From Pseudomonas taeanensis MS-3 (lineage in GTDB: Bacteria; Pseudomonadota; Gammaproteobacteria; Pseudomonadales; Pseudomonadaceae): 64,000 bases of DNA. Below the pieces are notes generated by a model, which was given only the letters and a program-made list of their open reading frames with translations, ran no database searches and was not told where the DNA came from. The translations under genes and the position numbers were made by a program. Shown in pieces: positions 17,944 through 26,679 of the stretch. Within the stretch, counting starts at the first letter, position 1; every line of letters starts with the position of its first letter. The stretch lies in contig NZ_AWSQ01000001.1 of NCBI RefSeq assembly GCF_000498575.2, forward strand, positions 1,562,461 to 1,626,460, in the 5' to 3' direction.

Positions 17944-18783
17944 TCACGCACGCTGCTTGGCGCCCAGCACCAGGGCGATGCCGCCGAGTACGGCGACCGC
18001 ACTCAAGAGCAATCTCAGGCTCAAGGCTTCGTCGAGCAACAGGCTGCCGGCCAAGGCAGCGAGGATCGGCACGCTGAGCTGAACGGTGGCCGCCTGGAAC
18101 GCCCGCAACCCGCGCAGGGCGGTGTACCAGATGGCGTAGCCAATGCCCGAGGTCAAGGCGCCGGACAGCAAGGCGTAGATCAACCCCGGCACATCCCAGC
18201 TGAGGCGGCTGAGCAGCAGCGCGCTGACCAGCAAGGCCAGCGGCACGGCGCGCAGGAAGTTGCCGGCGGTGGCGGCGAGTGGGTCGGCGATGCCGCGCCC
18301 GAGCAGCGAGTAGGCTCCCCAGGCTGCGCCAGCCAGCAGCATCAGCAGGGCGCTGCCCAGGGCTGGCGCGCTGGCACCGGGCAGCAGTAGGGCGAGCATG
18401 CCCGCGAGGGCCAGGAGCAAGCCCGCGCCGGTCAGCGGGCTGAGGCGCTCGCCGCGATAAAAACCCCAGGCCAGCATGCTGATCTGCACCGCGCCGAACA
18501 GCAGCAGCGCGCCGACCCCTGCGTCGAGCTGGATATAGGCAAAGGAGAACGCCGCCGCGTAGGCCAGCAGAGCCACAGCGGCGAACCAGCTGCCAGCGAG
18601 GGCGCCGCCGCCTGAACGCAGGCGCAGCAGGAACCACAGGGTGAGGGCGCCGGAGAGAATGCGCAGGCTGGTGAAACTGGCCGCATCGATGGCGGTGTCT
18701 TTCAGCGCCAGGCGGCACAGCAGCGAGTTGCCGGCAAAGGCGAGCATGGCCAGGGCGGTCAACAGCAGGGTTCGAGCGGTCAT
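17944..18783 (-). CDS. EamA-family (DMT) transporter
   Basis: 279 residues, about ten membrane helices in two EamA repeats (first half near LCRLALKDTAIDAASFTSLRILSGALTLWFLL, second near LLMLLAGAAWGAYSLLGRG). Drug/metabolite exporters of the inner membrane; substrate unknown. Confidence 0.88.
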   Translation of the reverse strand: MTARTLLLTALAMLAFAGNSLLCRLALKDTAIDAASFTSLRILSGALTLWFLLRLRSGGGALAGSWFAAVALLAYAAAFSFAYIQLDAGVGALLLFGAVQISMLAWGFYRGERLSPLTGAGLLLALAGMLALLLPGASAPALGSALLMLLAGAAWGAYSLLGRGIADPLAATAGNFLRAVPLALLVSALLLSRLSWDVPGLIYALLSGALTSGIGYAIWYTALRGLRAFQAATVQLSVPILAALAGSLLLDEALSLRLLLSAVAVLGGIALVLGAKQRA

Positions 18784-19094
18784 GGGCTATCCGGGCGTAT
18801 GCAGTCTGGCGGGGGCGCCAGCCAGAGTCGGGCTATCTAAACATAGAGTGGATGGGCGATGTCCAGGCCCGCTCCGGGGAGGTGAAGGCGTTGCATTGGG
18901 CGGCGGTCACGGATGCTCAGTGCCCGACGACGGGTCTGGGTTCTACTCGCCAGTGGACTACGCTTGGGGGGTGGATTCGCTGGATTGGCCAATACACGGC
19001 GCCTCGTTGAGCAGGGCCGATGTGAACCTTTGAGCTTGGCCACCGGCCTATAGAAAGTAATTGCCTACTCTTCCTCGAATGATGAAGGCCGTTC
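18784..19094. other. Intergenic region with no gene seen
   Basis: 311 bp between divergent genes. It should contain the promoters of the EamA gene and the EgtB-EgtD pair; I see no clear consensus. Confidence 0.5.
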
Positions 19095-20444
19095 ATGTCC
19101 AGACCAATTTCTGTTGCCGAGCGACCTGGGCTATTGCCCTGGTATAACCGTAACCGTGAGCGCTCCGCCCAGCTGTTCGGGCTAATAGCGGACGAGGCCT
19201 ATTACAGCCGTCCGATTGCGCTGCGCAACCCCATCGTCTTCTACCAGGGCCACATCCCGGCGTTCAGCTTCAATACGCTGGTCAAGCAGGGGTTGGGCCG
19301 TCCGAGCATCGATGCACGGCTCGAGCTGCTGTTTGCCCGAGGTATCGACCCGCATGAGGACTCCAGCAACGTCCGGGCCCGGGGCAACGAGGCCGACCTG
19401 TGGCCCAGTCGCGACGAGGTGCAGGGCTTCTGCGACGAGGCCGATCGACAGGTGCGTGCAGCGCTGGCCGAACATGACCAGATTCCGCTAGATGCTCGGC
19501 CGCTCGATTACGTCGAGGCGGCGCACTGCATCCTCGAGCACGAGGCCACTCATCTGGAAACGCTGATGTACATGTGGCATCAGCTGCCGCTCGAGCAGAA
19601 GCGCAGACCCGCTGGCTACCGTCCGCTCAGCGGTGGCCAGCCGCCGGCGCAGAGCTGGATTGAGGTTCCGCCTGGCCAGGCCGCGCTCGGGGTCGAGCCC
19701 GGGACCGAGCCGTTTGCCTGGGATAACGAGATGCCTGCCTGGGCCGAGCAGGTGCCGGCGTTCCGGATTCAGCAGCACAATGTCAGCAACGCCGATTACC
19801 TGGAATTCGTCGAGGCCGGTGGCTATGCCGATGCGCGCTGGTGGCGGGCCGCCGATTGGGCCTGGATCAACGCCGAGGGGATCAGCCATCCGCTGTTCTG
19901 GCAGCGCGACGGCGAGCAGTGGCTGTGGCGTGGCATGTTTGATCGGATCGCCTTGCCCGCTGCCTGGCCGGTTTGGGTGAGCCAGGCAGAGGCCTCGGCT
20001 TACTGCCGCTGGCGCGGGCTGAGCCTGCCCAGCGAGGCGCAGTATCAACGGGCCGCCTATGGCGCGCCGGACGGCCAGCCGCGCCGCTATCCCTGGGGTA
20101 ATGCGGCGCCCGATGCCTCGCGCGGCGTGTTCGACTTTCATGCCTGGGACCCGCAGCCTATCGGCAGTCATCCGGCAGGGCGCAGCGCCTGGGGCGTGGA
20201 TGATCTGGTCGGCAATGGTTGGGAGTGGACGGCGACTGCCTTCGCGCCGTTTCCCGGGTTCGAGGTGCGCGCGTGTTATCCCGAGTATTCGGCGGAGTTC
20301 TTCGATGGCGAGCACTTCGTGATGAAGGGCGCGGCGCCGGTGACCGTGAGCGAACTGCTCAGGCCATCGTTGCGCAACTGGTTCCGTGCGCGTTACCCCT
20401 ACATGTACGCCAGCTTTCGCTGCGTTGCCGGAGCGGGACAATGA
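19095..20444 (+). CDS. EgtB-like sulfoxide synthase (ergothioneine-type)
   Basis: 449 residues. The N-terminal DinB-like part carries the iron ligands: H53 in QGHIPAF and HEATH at 149-153 (H149, H153). The C-terminal FGE-sulfatase domain (about 195-449) has VSNADYLEF, GNGWEWTATAF and YASFRCVAG. EgtB joins trimethylhistidine to a thiol using oxygen. The stop overlaps the next gene start (ATGA), an EgtD-like methyltransferase that would supply hercynine. EgtC and EgtE are not nearby, so the exact product (ergothioneine or a relative) is uncertain. Confidence 0.85.
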   Translation: MSRPISVAERPGLLPWYNRNRERSAQLFGLIADEAYYSRPIALRNPIVFYQGHIPAFSFNTLVKQGLGRPSIDARLELLFARGIDPHEDSSNVRARGNEADLWPSRDEVQGFCDEADRQVRAALAEHDQIPLDARPLDYVEAAHCILEHEATHLETLMYMWHQLPLEQKRRPAGYRPLSGGQPPAQSWIEVPPGQAALGVEPGTEPFAWDNEMPAWAEQVPAFRIQQHNVSNADYLEFVEAGGYADARWWRAADWAWINAEGISHPLFWQRDGEQWLWRGMFDRIALPAAWPVWVSQAEASAYCRWRGLSLPSEAQYQRAAYGAPDGQPRRYPWGNAAPDASRGVFDFHAWDPQPIGSHPAGRSAWGVDDLVGNGWEWTATAFAPFPGFEVRACYPEYSAEFFDGEHFVMKGAAPVTVSELLRPSLRNWFRARYPYMYASFRCVAGAGQ

Positions 20445-21430
20445 CCCCCGCGTCGGCACGGGTCTCCGTGCGGCCGCCGGCCGATCAGGTGTCGACCCAG
20501 CAGTTTGCCGAGGATGTCGCCTTCTACCTGACGCAGACGCCGCGCCAGCTACCCTCCCGGTATCTCTACGATGCCCTCGGTTCGGCGCTGTTCGAGGCCA
20601 TCACCCGGTTGCCCTGGTATCGGGTGACACGCGCCGAAACCGGGCTGCTGAAGACCCATGCGCGGGCCATTCTGTCCGCCTGTGCACCGCTCACCGACAC
20701 CGTCGAGTTGGGCGCGGGCAGCGGAGAGAAACTCGCCCGCGTCTTGCAGGCCCGGGATGCCGGCAGCGCGGCGTTGCGCGTGCACCTGGTCGACGTGTCG
20801 CGTAGTGCGTTGTCCGCCGCAGCCGGGTTGCTGGTGGGGCTTCCAGCCACCCAGGTGATCACCCATGAAGCCACCTATGAGGCGGGCCTGGCCGAATTCA
20901 GTCGCACCCAGTCGGAGACGGGGCATACGCTGTTGCTGTTTCTCGGCTCGAACATGGGCAACTTCGATCCGCCCAAGGCCAACGAACTGTTGTGCCAGAT
21001 CCGCGCTGCGCTGCAACCCGGCGATCTGTTCCTGTTGGGCGCCGATCTGATCAAGCCCGAGCGCGAACTGATGCTGGCCTACGACGATCCGCTGGGGGTG
21101 ACCGCCGCGTTCAATCGCAACCTGCTGGTGCGGATCAACCGCGAGCTCGGCGCCGATTTTGACCTCGACAGTTTTCAGCACCGTGCCCTGTGGAACGCTA
21201 CCGAGTCGCGCATGGAGTCCTATCTGGTCAGCACCCGCACACAGCGGGTGCGCATCGCCGAGTCGCGGCTCGAGCTGACCCTGCACGACGGCGAGACGAT
21301 CTGGACCGAAAGCTCGTACAAATACAGCCTTGAAGGGTTGTTCGGCTCGCTGCAAGCCGCCGGTTTTGCCCGGCGCCAAGCCTGGATCGATGAGGATGCG
21401 CAGTTCGCCCTGACCCTGGTGCAGCGCTAG
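20441..21430 (+). CDS. egtD: EgtD-like histidine N-alpha-methyltransferase
   Basis: 329 residues, the normal EgtD length, starting at ATG 20441 in a 4-bp overlap with the egtB-like gene. SAM-binding VELGAGSGEKLARVL and methyltransferase-33 features (FLGSNMGNFDPP, LLGADLIKPERELMLAYDD) are visible. EgtD trimethylates histidine to hercynine, the substrate of EgtB. The longer frame to 20219 lies inside the upstream gene. Confidence 0.87.
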   Translation: MTPASARVSVRPPADQVSTQQFAEDVAFYLTQTPRQLPSRYLYDALGSALFEAITRLPWYRVTRAETGLLKTHARAILSACAPLTDTVELGAGSGEKLARVLQARDAGSAALRVHLVDVSRSALSAAAGLLVGLPATQVITHEATYEAGLAEFSRTQSETGHTLLLFLGSNMGNFDPPKANELLCQIRAALQPGDLFLLGADLIKPERELMLAYDDPLGVTAAFNRNLLVRINRELGADFDLDSFQHRALWNATESRMESYLVSTRTQRVRIAESRLELTLHDGETIWTESSYKYSLEGLFGSLQAAGFARRQAWIDEDAQFALTLVQR

Positions 21431-21526
21431 CAGGCTGTTGAAAAATCACTGTGCTCGACTATGCAGCGTTGGAATCGGCTTGCTGGTTACAGCGCCGCAG
21501 CTGCTTCAGCACAGAGCTGTTGGCGC

Positions 21527-22270
21527 CTAACGGTACTCCGGGTTCGGGTGGTCGAAGTGGTTGCCCGCATCCCACTGCTCGCGCAAATTGCCATAGGCCG
21601 GTATGCCGCCGGCATCCTTGAGCAGGCGGGCCAGGTGCAGCAGGTTCCAGGTCATGAAGGTGGTGTTGCGTTGGGTGAAGTCGTTGGCGAACCCGACCCG
21701 GCTGCCATCGTCCTGGCGGTCGCCGTAGCTGGGGCCGGGTCCGGCTTCACCTATCCAGCCGGCGTCGGCCTGCGGCGGGATGGTGTAGCCCAGGTGCTGC
21801 AGGGCATACAGCACCCCGGTGGCGACATGTTTAACGCCATCTTCGTTGCCGGTGACGATGCAGCCGCCGACCTTGCCGTAATAGACGTACTGCCCCTTGT
21901 CATTCAGGTCCGCCGACTGGGCGTACAGGCGCTCGATCACGCTCGAACAGATCGACGAGCGCTCACCCAGCCAGATCGGCGAACCGATCACCAGAGTGTC
22001 CGCCTGTTTCACCTGGGCGTAGAGCTTTGGCCAGTCGTCCCGCTGGAAACCATGCTCGGTCATATCCGGCTGCACGCCTGGGGCGAGCACATGGTCGGCG
22101 GCGCGGATGTGCTCCACCTTGACGCCCTGCGCACGCATGATCGCCTGGGATACTTCCATCAGTACTTCGGTGTGCGAGGGCTCGGGGGAGGGTTTGAGCG
22201 TGGTGTTGATGAACACGGCGCACAGATCCGCATACTGGGCGGGTGGCAGTGATTGCTTGCTCATGGTCAT
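21527..22270 (-). CDS. Flavodoxin-fold NAD(P)H-dependent FMN oxidoreductase
   Basis: 247 residues with a flavodoxin fold: a substituted first phosphate region (FINTTLKPSPEPSHTE), ADTLVIGSPIWLGERSSICSSVIERL and YGKVGGCIVTGNEDGVKHV. Similar to NADPH-dependent FMN reductase/WrbA-like proteins. Quinone or azo substrates are possible. It may begin at the inner ATG 6 bp downstream. Confidence 0.8.
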   Translation of the reverse strand: MTMSKQSLPPAQYADLCAVFINTTLKPSPEPSHTEVLMEVSQAIMRAQGVKVEHIRAADHVLAPGVQPDMTEHGFQRDDWPKLYAQVKQADTLVIGSPIWLGERSSICSSVIERLYAQSADLNDKGQYVYYGKVGGCIVTGNEDGVKHVATGVLYALQHLGYTIPPQADAGWIGEAGPGPSYGDRQDDGSRVGFANDFTQRNTTFMTWNLLHLARLLKDAGGIPAYGNLREQWDAGNHFDHPNPEYR

Positions 22271-22454
22271 GCATCTCCTGGCTTATGCAGCAGGCGCTTA
22301 ACCCGCAGCTATCGGCCAGGCGGCGGTAGCGTGGCTGGCGTCGGGGTCGTCCATGCCTTGCGCGAGGTCGTTAGCGGCAATAGACAGTGATATTTGACCG
22401 CTGCCCGGGGCAAAGGTTGGCCATGCAGGCGCGCAACCTCGGTACTCCCCTCGC

Positions 22455-23240
22455 TCAGTTGGATTGATTCAGTGACCAGTCATAGTCAAGGAACTCGACC
22501 TTGGGCGTGTTGTTGGCTGCAGGTCGCTGTTCTGGAGCCGTCAGCAAAGGGGTTTGCTGGATCAGATAGTTGTCCAGCGAGCCCCAGCGCTTGGCGAAGT
22601 CTTCGCCGTACCAGTCGAAGATTTTCGAGACCTGAAAATGCCCGCTGGCAGAATCGAAACGGTTGCGGCTGCGGTCCTTCAGGAAGCGTTGCTGGCTGTC
22701 TTCCAGCTGCCCGTCGAGGGTGCTGGCCACGAAGGCTTCGCTGCGCAGGGCCGGGCAGCCGACCGAGGCGCAATTGGCGGCAAAGTGGATGCGCGGTTCG
22801 TCGTAGGCGCCAGGGGCGCGGATCATCGAGTGCTCGATCTGGTCCAGGCTCAGGGTCTGCCCCAGCAGGGGAATGAACGCTTGCTTCCAGGGGCTGCTGA
22901 ACAGCCCGCCGATATCCTTGATCGACTCCAGCGGGTAGTGGTCGAGGATCAGTTGTACCGTGAAGGCGTTATAGGCATTGAGCAGAAAGGCCAGGCGCTG
23001 ATCGCGACTCCAGCCGTCGAACTGCGGGCGGGAGACATCCGACAGCGTGGCCAGATAGCGGGTCAATTCAGCCTGATCCTGTTTGAAACCTTGATAGTCG
23101 ACTGTGCTGGCCACCCCTTGGTTAACCCAGGAGATGTGCTGCTCCAGCAGTCTGGTCCACTGCCGGTGCTCATGGTCGAAGTTGCTGGCGTGCAGCGGGC
23201 TACTTAGCCAGAGCATGAGGATGAGTAACAGGGGGCGCAT
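22455..23240 (-). CDS. DUF547-domain exported protein
   Basis: 261 residues with a signal peptide (cleavage after LHA, residue 18). DUF547 signatures: RLAFLLNAYNAFTVQLILDHYP and IHFAANCASVGCPALRSEAF. Periplasmic, function unknown. It sits just downstream of two rSAM-associated glycosyltransferase genes on the same strand, so it probably belongs to that locus. Confidence 0.88.
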   Translation of the reverse strand: MRPLLLILMLWLSSPLHASNFDHEHRQWTRLLEQHISWVNQGVASTVDYQGFKQDQAELTRYLATLSDVSRPQFDGWSRDQRLAFLLNAYNAFTVQLILDHYPLESIKDIGGLFSSPWKQAFIPLLGQTLSLDQIEHSMIRAPGAYDEPRIHFAANCASVGCPALRSEAFVASTLDGQLEDSQQRFLKDRSRNRFDSASGHFQVSKIFDWYGEDFAKRWGSLDNYLIQQTPLLTAPEQRPAANNTPKVEFLDYDWSLNQSN

Positions 23241-23248
23241 GGCAGCTC

Positions 23249-23977
23249 CTAAGGATTGTTTGAGGGGCAGGCACTGGTGTTGCGTTGGCCGTACAGGCGC
23301 GCCAGGCGGGTAGTCGGCACGCCAGCCGCATAGGCGAGTGCCAGCAGGCGGTTATGCAGCGAGCGCCGCCACCAGCCGTCGCGTTGCCAGCGCCTAGGGT
23401 CGACCTGAACACCCTGGCCGATCCGCACGAAACGGCCCAGTCGGCGCAGCTGCTTGATCAGTTCCACTTCCTCGAACAGCGGCCAGGGGCGGTGTTGGCC
23501 GCAGACAAGGTAGGCGCTGGCCTCAACGAACACGCCTTGATCGCCATAGGGCACGCCGAAGCGGCTGCGCCAATCGATGAGGCGTTCCAGCAAACTGCTC
23601 TGCCAGCACCCTGGCCCGGCAAAACGGAAGGCGAAGGCGCCGCCGACCGCACCCGCGGCAACCGCCGCCTGGATGTCCGGCAGGGGATTGCCCAGCAGCT
23701 GAGCATCGGCGTGCAAAAACCACAGGATCGGATGCCGGGCGTGTTCCGCGCCCAGGCGCAGCTGTTCGCCTCGACAGGGCGTTGCAGGCAACCATTGCGC
23801 ACCATGTTGCTGGCACACGCGGCTGCAGCTCGGGCTGCGTGCGGCATCGACCACAATGATCTGCAACTCCTGCCTGGAGCGCGTGGCCAGCTGATGCAGG
23901 CGGGACAGCAGGGGACCGAGTAACGCCTCATCGCGCCAGCAGGGGATGATCACGCTGAGCGGTGTTTTATCAGGCAT
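23249..23977 (-). CDS. rSAM-associated glycosyltransferase type 2 (TIGR04283-like)
   Basis: 242 residues from ATG 23977, in an 8-bp overlap with the upstream gene. GT-A fold: LSVIIPCWRDEALLGPLLSRL, then IIVVDAARS, then WFLHADAQLLGNPLP, and GDQGVFVEASAY. This family accompanies the radical SAM protein now called ArsS and is annotated in arsenosugar synthesis; the chemistry is not proven here. Followed after 8 bp by the DUF547 gene. Confidence 0.85.
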   Translation of the reverse strand: MPDKTPLSVIIPCWRDEALLGPLLSRLHQLATRSRQELQIIVVDAARSPSCSRVCQQHGAQWLPATPCRGEQLRLGAEHARHPILWFLHADAQLLGNPLPDIQAAVAAGAVGGAFAFRFAGPGCWQSSLLERLIDWRSRFGVPYGDQGVFVEASAYLVCGQHRPWPLFEEVELIKQLRRLGRFVRIGQGVQVDPRRWQRDGWWRRSLHNRLLALAYAAGVPTTRLARLYGQRNTSACPSNNP

Positions 23978-24671
23978 GGGCAGGCACTCCGAGGTCGCGA
24001 ACGGCATCGCGCAAGCGCAAGCGTGCGGGCCGCGCGTCCTGTGTGAGGGCGAGGGCCAGTAGCTGCAGGTCATCTCGATGATCGATGTCGAAGTAGTCGC
24101 CGGTCTGTACCAGTGAATGCCCGGCAGCCCGGCACTTGTCGGCCAGCGTCTGAGCCAGGTGTGCAGTGCTCCAGGGCAGGTCGCGCAGGTCTGGCCATGG
24201 GCGGTTCGAGGCCATCAGCACGACGCCGCCGTCGCGTGCCTTGAGCAGTACCGTGTCATGACTGTCGAGTAGTTCGCTCACCGCGTGGTAGTCACTCGGC
24301 AGCAGGGCCGGGCAGTCACTGCCGATGAACAGCAGGCGGCGCTGACCCTGGTCGCGTAATCGGCGGTCCAGGTCGTTGAGACGTTGGCCGAGGTTGCCTT
24401 GGTGTTGCGCCAGGCACAGGGCCTGGGGGCAGCGCGCCTGTGCCCAGGCCGAGTGGTCTGGGTGATCCGGAGCCAGTGCCTTGGGCCCCGGCCATTGCTG
24501 GAGATCCTCCAGGGCGCAGTCGAGTAGGTGCTGGGCGATCTCGAGCGCTGGCTCCAGACCCAGCTGCGCCGCCAGGCGTTGCTTGGAATGACCGATCGCT
24601 GGGCGTTTGCACAGCAATACCAGACAGGCTGCGGCGGCAGGCGCGATGTTGGGGGGATAGCGGTCGGTCAA
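23970..24671 (-). CDS. rSAM-associated transferase type 1 (TIGR04282/DUF2064-like)
   Basis: About 233 residues if it begins at TTG 24671, which has GGGAG upstream. The ATG at 24884 would overlap the anti-sigma gene and add non-conserved residues. Core motifs: LCKRPAIGHSKQRLAAQLG, LFIGSDCPALLPSDY and VLLKARDGGVVLMA, resembling CofC-like nucleotidyl/glycosyltransferases. It overlaps the type 2 transferase start. Confidence 0.82.
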   Translation of the reverse strand: MTDRYPPNIAPAAAACLVLLCKRPAIGHSKQRLAAQLGLEPALEIAQHLLDCALEDLQQWPGPKALAPDHPDHSAWAQARCPQALCLAQHQGNLGQRLNDLDRRLRDQGQRRLLFIGSDCPALLPSDYHAVSELLDSHDTVLLKARDGGVVLMASNRPWPDLRDLPWSTAHLAQTLADKCRAAGHSLVQTGDYFDIDHRDDLQLLALALTQDARPARLRLRDAVRDLGVPAHA

Positions 24672-24754
24672 GCGGGGGCTCCCGTTTCTACGGTGGAGTG
24701 AGGCAATGTCTGCACTCTTCTGAGCCGTTGCCGCTGATTTTGTTACAGCGCGAT

Positions 24755-24982
24755 CTATCGATCGGGCGTGCGCAGCCGGTCGAGGATGGCCTGACTGTCC
24801 ACCGACTCGTCGCCGAGGGGCAGTTGCTGCAGTACTTCGGCAGTCAGTTTCAGTTGTTTGATATACAGCTTGCAGCGAGGGCACATGCGTTGGTGCATGA
24901 GTACCGCCAAGCGAGTGGAAAATCGCAAATGGCCATCGATGATCTCGGAACCGAGCTCCGACATTTCGCGACAGGTCAGCAT
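24755..24982 (-). CDS. Zinc-finger anti-sigma-like protein
   Basis: 75 residues, no membrane helix. C4, H33-x3-C-x2-C (MHQRMCPRCKLY) gives an incomplete but recognisable zf-HC2 motif. Its start overlaps the end of the ECF sigma gene (24976-24982), the usual coupling for a sigma/anti-sigma pair. The soluble form suggests it senses a cytoplasmic redox or metal cue. Confidence 0.78.
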   Translation of the reverse strand: MLTCREMSELGSEIIDGHLRFSTRLAVLMHQRMCPRCKLYIKQLKLTAEVLQQLPLGDESVDSQAILDRLRTPDR

Positions 24983-25581
24983 GTTCCTACCTCCTCGAAG
25001 TGATTGAGCATCGCATGCATGCGTTGCCGCCCCCGGTGTAACAGCACACGGATGTTGCCCTCGGCCAGGCTCAAGGCTCGAGCGATTTCGTCGAAACCGA
25101 GGCCGCCCAACTCGCGCATCATCAGCACGCTTTGCTGGTCGCCAGGCAGCTGGTGCAGGTGTTTACGGATGCACTCGTGCAGCTCCGCTTCAGTCAGCAG
25201 CGCCTCGGGCGTGTCATGGTGCCACTGACTGGGCGGGGCATTCCAGCCGCCCTGCTGATTGAATCGGGAGCCGATGGGCGAGCCGGAATCGATGCCCCAG
25301 TCATCCAGGGACAGCTCTCGGCCTCGCTTGCGCCGCAGGGCATGGGCCTCATTGATGGCGATCCGCGCCAACCAGGTACGTAGTTTGGCTCGGCCTTCGA
25401 ACTTGCTTATCGCGGCGAAGGCCTTCAGCCAGGTTTCCTGGGCGACATCATCGGCCGAGTCCGCGCCGACCAAGGGTATGGCCATGGCTACCAGGAAGGC
25501 ATGGTGAAGCTTGATGGCGGTCTCCAGGGCGTTGCTGTCGCCTTGGCGTAGCCGTTTGACCAGCTCTTGTTCGTCGACCAT
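24976..25581 (-). CDS. ECF sigma factor (RpoE-like)
   Basis: 201 residues. Region 2 (ADDVAQETWLKAFAAISKFEGRAKLRTWLARIAINEA) and region 4 (LPGDQQSVLMMRELGGLGFDEIARALSLAEGNIRVLLHRGRQRM) are clear. It heads a probable operon: sigma, anti-sigma, two transferases and DUF547. A target promoter was not identified. Confidence 0.92.
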   Translation of the reverse strand: MVDEQELVKRLRQGDSNALETAIKLHHAFLVAMAIPLVGADSADDVAQETWLKAFAAISKFEGRAKLRTWLARIAINEAHALRRKRGRELSLDDWGIDSGSPIGSRFNQQGGWNAPPSQWHHDTPEALLTEAELHECIRKHLHQLPGDQQSVLMMRELGGLGFDEIARALSLAEGNIRVLLHRGRQRMHAMLNHFEEVGTC

Positions 25582-25849
25582 CTATTTCTCCCGAGGTGAC
25601 CTGAAAAAACACTGTAGTGACAGCCCGCGTGTCGTCACGTGGGGCTGGTGTTGCAGCGCCATGGGTCGTGGTCAGCGCTGCGTAGGGGCAAACCTGTTTA
25701 TCAGATGATGCAGTTGATCGCTTCCGTCGCCAGGTTCGGCCAGCGAGCATTTCGTCCAGCGCGCGCAGCTGACTGGCAACAGCTTCTGATGGACGACATG
25801 GTTTTTTGTTACAGCCGCAATAGCCTCAACTTTGAATTAAGACATGCTC

Positions 25850-25859
25850 GGTCCATAAT
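25850..25859 (+). promoter_or_regulatory. Possible TetR half-site upstream of the tetR gene
   Basis: GGTCCATAAT, 7 bp before the TetR start codon, is the exact reverse complement of the left arm of the palindrome at 26463-26486. This suggests autoregulation. Confidence 0.4.
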
Positions 25860-25866
25860 CAGCCGC

Positions 25867-26451
25867 ATGAACCGCGGACGCCCTAGAACTTTCGACCCCG
25901 ACCTTGTCCTGGAAAATGCCATGCAGCTTTTCTGGAGCAAGGGCTATGAGGCCACCAGCCTGCAGGACCTGCTCGAGGCGACGAAGCTGTCCAAGAGCAG
26001 CCTGTATGAGAGTTTCGGCAACAAGCAGAGCCTGTTCGAAGCTGCGTTCAGCCGCTACGTCGAGAGCCGTGTCACGCACCTGCTGGCACGCCTGGAGCTG
26101 GCCGAGTCGCCGCTCGCGTTCATTCGCGAATGCCTGCTGTCGGTGCTCGAAGACGCCGAGCGAGCTACCCCGCGCGGCTGCATGCTGGTCAACGTAACCA
26201 ATGAATTCTCCACCAGCGACCCGGTGGTACAGCGGCTGATCGCACTCGCGACGCGGCGTTTTCGTGGGGTGTTCGAGCAGGCTTTCCAGCAGGCGCAAGC
26301 TGCAGGCCTGGTATCGGACAGGCAAGCGCCCGCTGCGCGGGCGTTATACATGCACTGTGTGATGAGCGGCCTGCGTACCCAGACCAAGGCCGGCATGGAG
26401 CAGAAAGAATTGCTTACAGTTATCGAACTGGTCATGGCGAACCTGGGCTAA
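25867..26451 (+). CDS. TetR/AcrR-family regulator
   Basis: 194 residues from ATG 25867. The N-terminal HTH (ALQ-type: YEATSLQDLLEATKLSKSSLYESFGNKQSLFEAAF) is typical of TetR proteins; the C-terminal domain is of the type with TPRGCMLVN. It lies between the divergent sigma operon and the downstream radical SAM gene, and a palindrome after it is a candidate operator. Confidence 0.9.
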   Translation: MNRGRPRTFDPDLVLENAMQLFWSKGYEATSLQDLLEATKLSKSSLYESFGNKQSLFEAAFSRYVESRVTHLLARLELAESPLAFIRECLLSVLEDAERATPRGCMLVNVTNEFSTSDPVVQRLIALATRRFRGVFEQAFQQAQAAGLVSDRQAPAARALYMHCVMSGLRTQTKAGMEQKELLTVIELVMANLG

Positions 26452-26462
26452 TTTTTTGCCGT

Positions 26463-26486
26463 ATTATGGACCTATCAGTCCGTAAT
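26463..26486. promoter_or_regulatory. Palindromic candidate operator before the radical SAM gene
   Basis: ATTATGGAC and GTCCGTAAT (8 of 9 complementary positions) flank a short centre. It lies just after the tetR stop, about 195 bp before the radical SAM gene, and shares a 10-bp half-site with the tetR upstream region. Confidence 0.45.
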
Positions 26487-26679
26487 TAAGAGCGCCGCTC
26501 TGCCTCCAGATTCCCCGCATGCCCCCTGCTGTTGTCTTCGATTTCTATGTGACGCCCGCCGCGACCCAGGTCGTGCCCGGCCGATTGGCAGAGGGCTGTG
26601 CAGCGTTGGCAAGACGCTGTTTTGTAACGCAGAGCCGCTTCGGCTCTCAAAACACCAGTTCTCAAGAGTTTAAATCGTC

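Noticed and set aside
17357..18082. Open frame running through the octanucleotide repeat
   Set aside because: It is antisense to the lipoprotein and EamA genes and is held open by the repeat.
19488..20459. 323-codon minus-strand frame across the egtB-like gene
   Set aside because: Shadow of EgtB, which has the iron-binding histidines in the plus frame.
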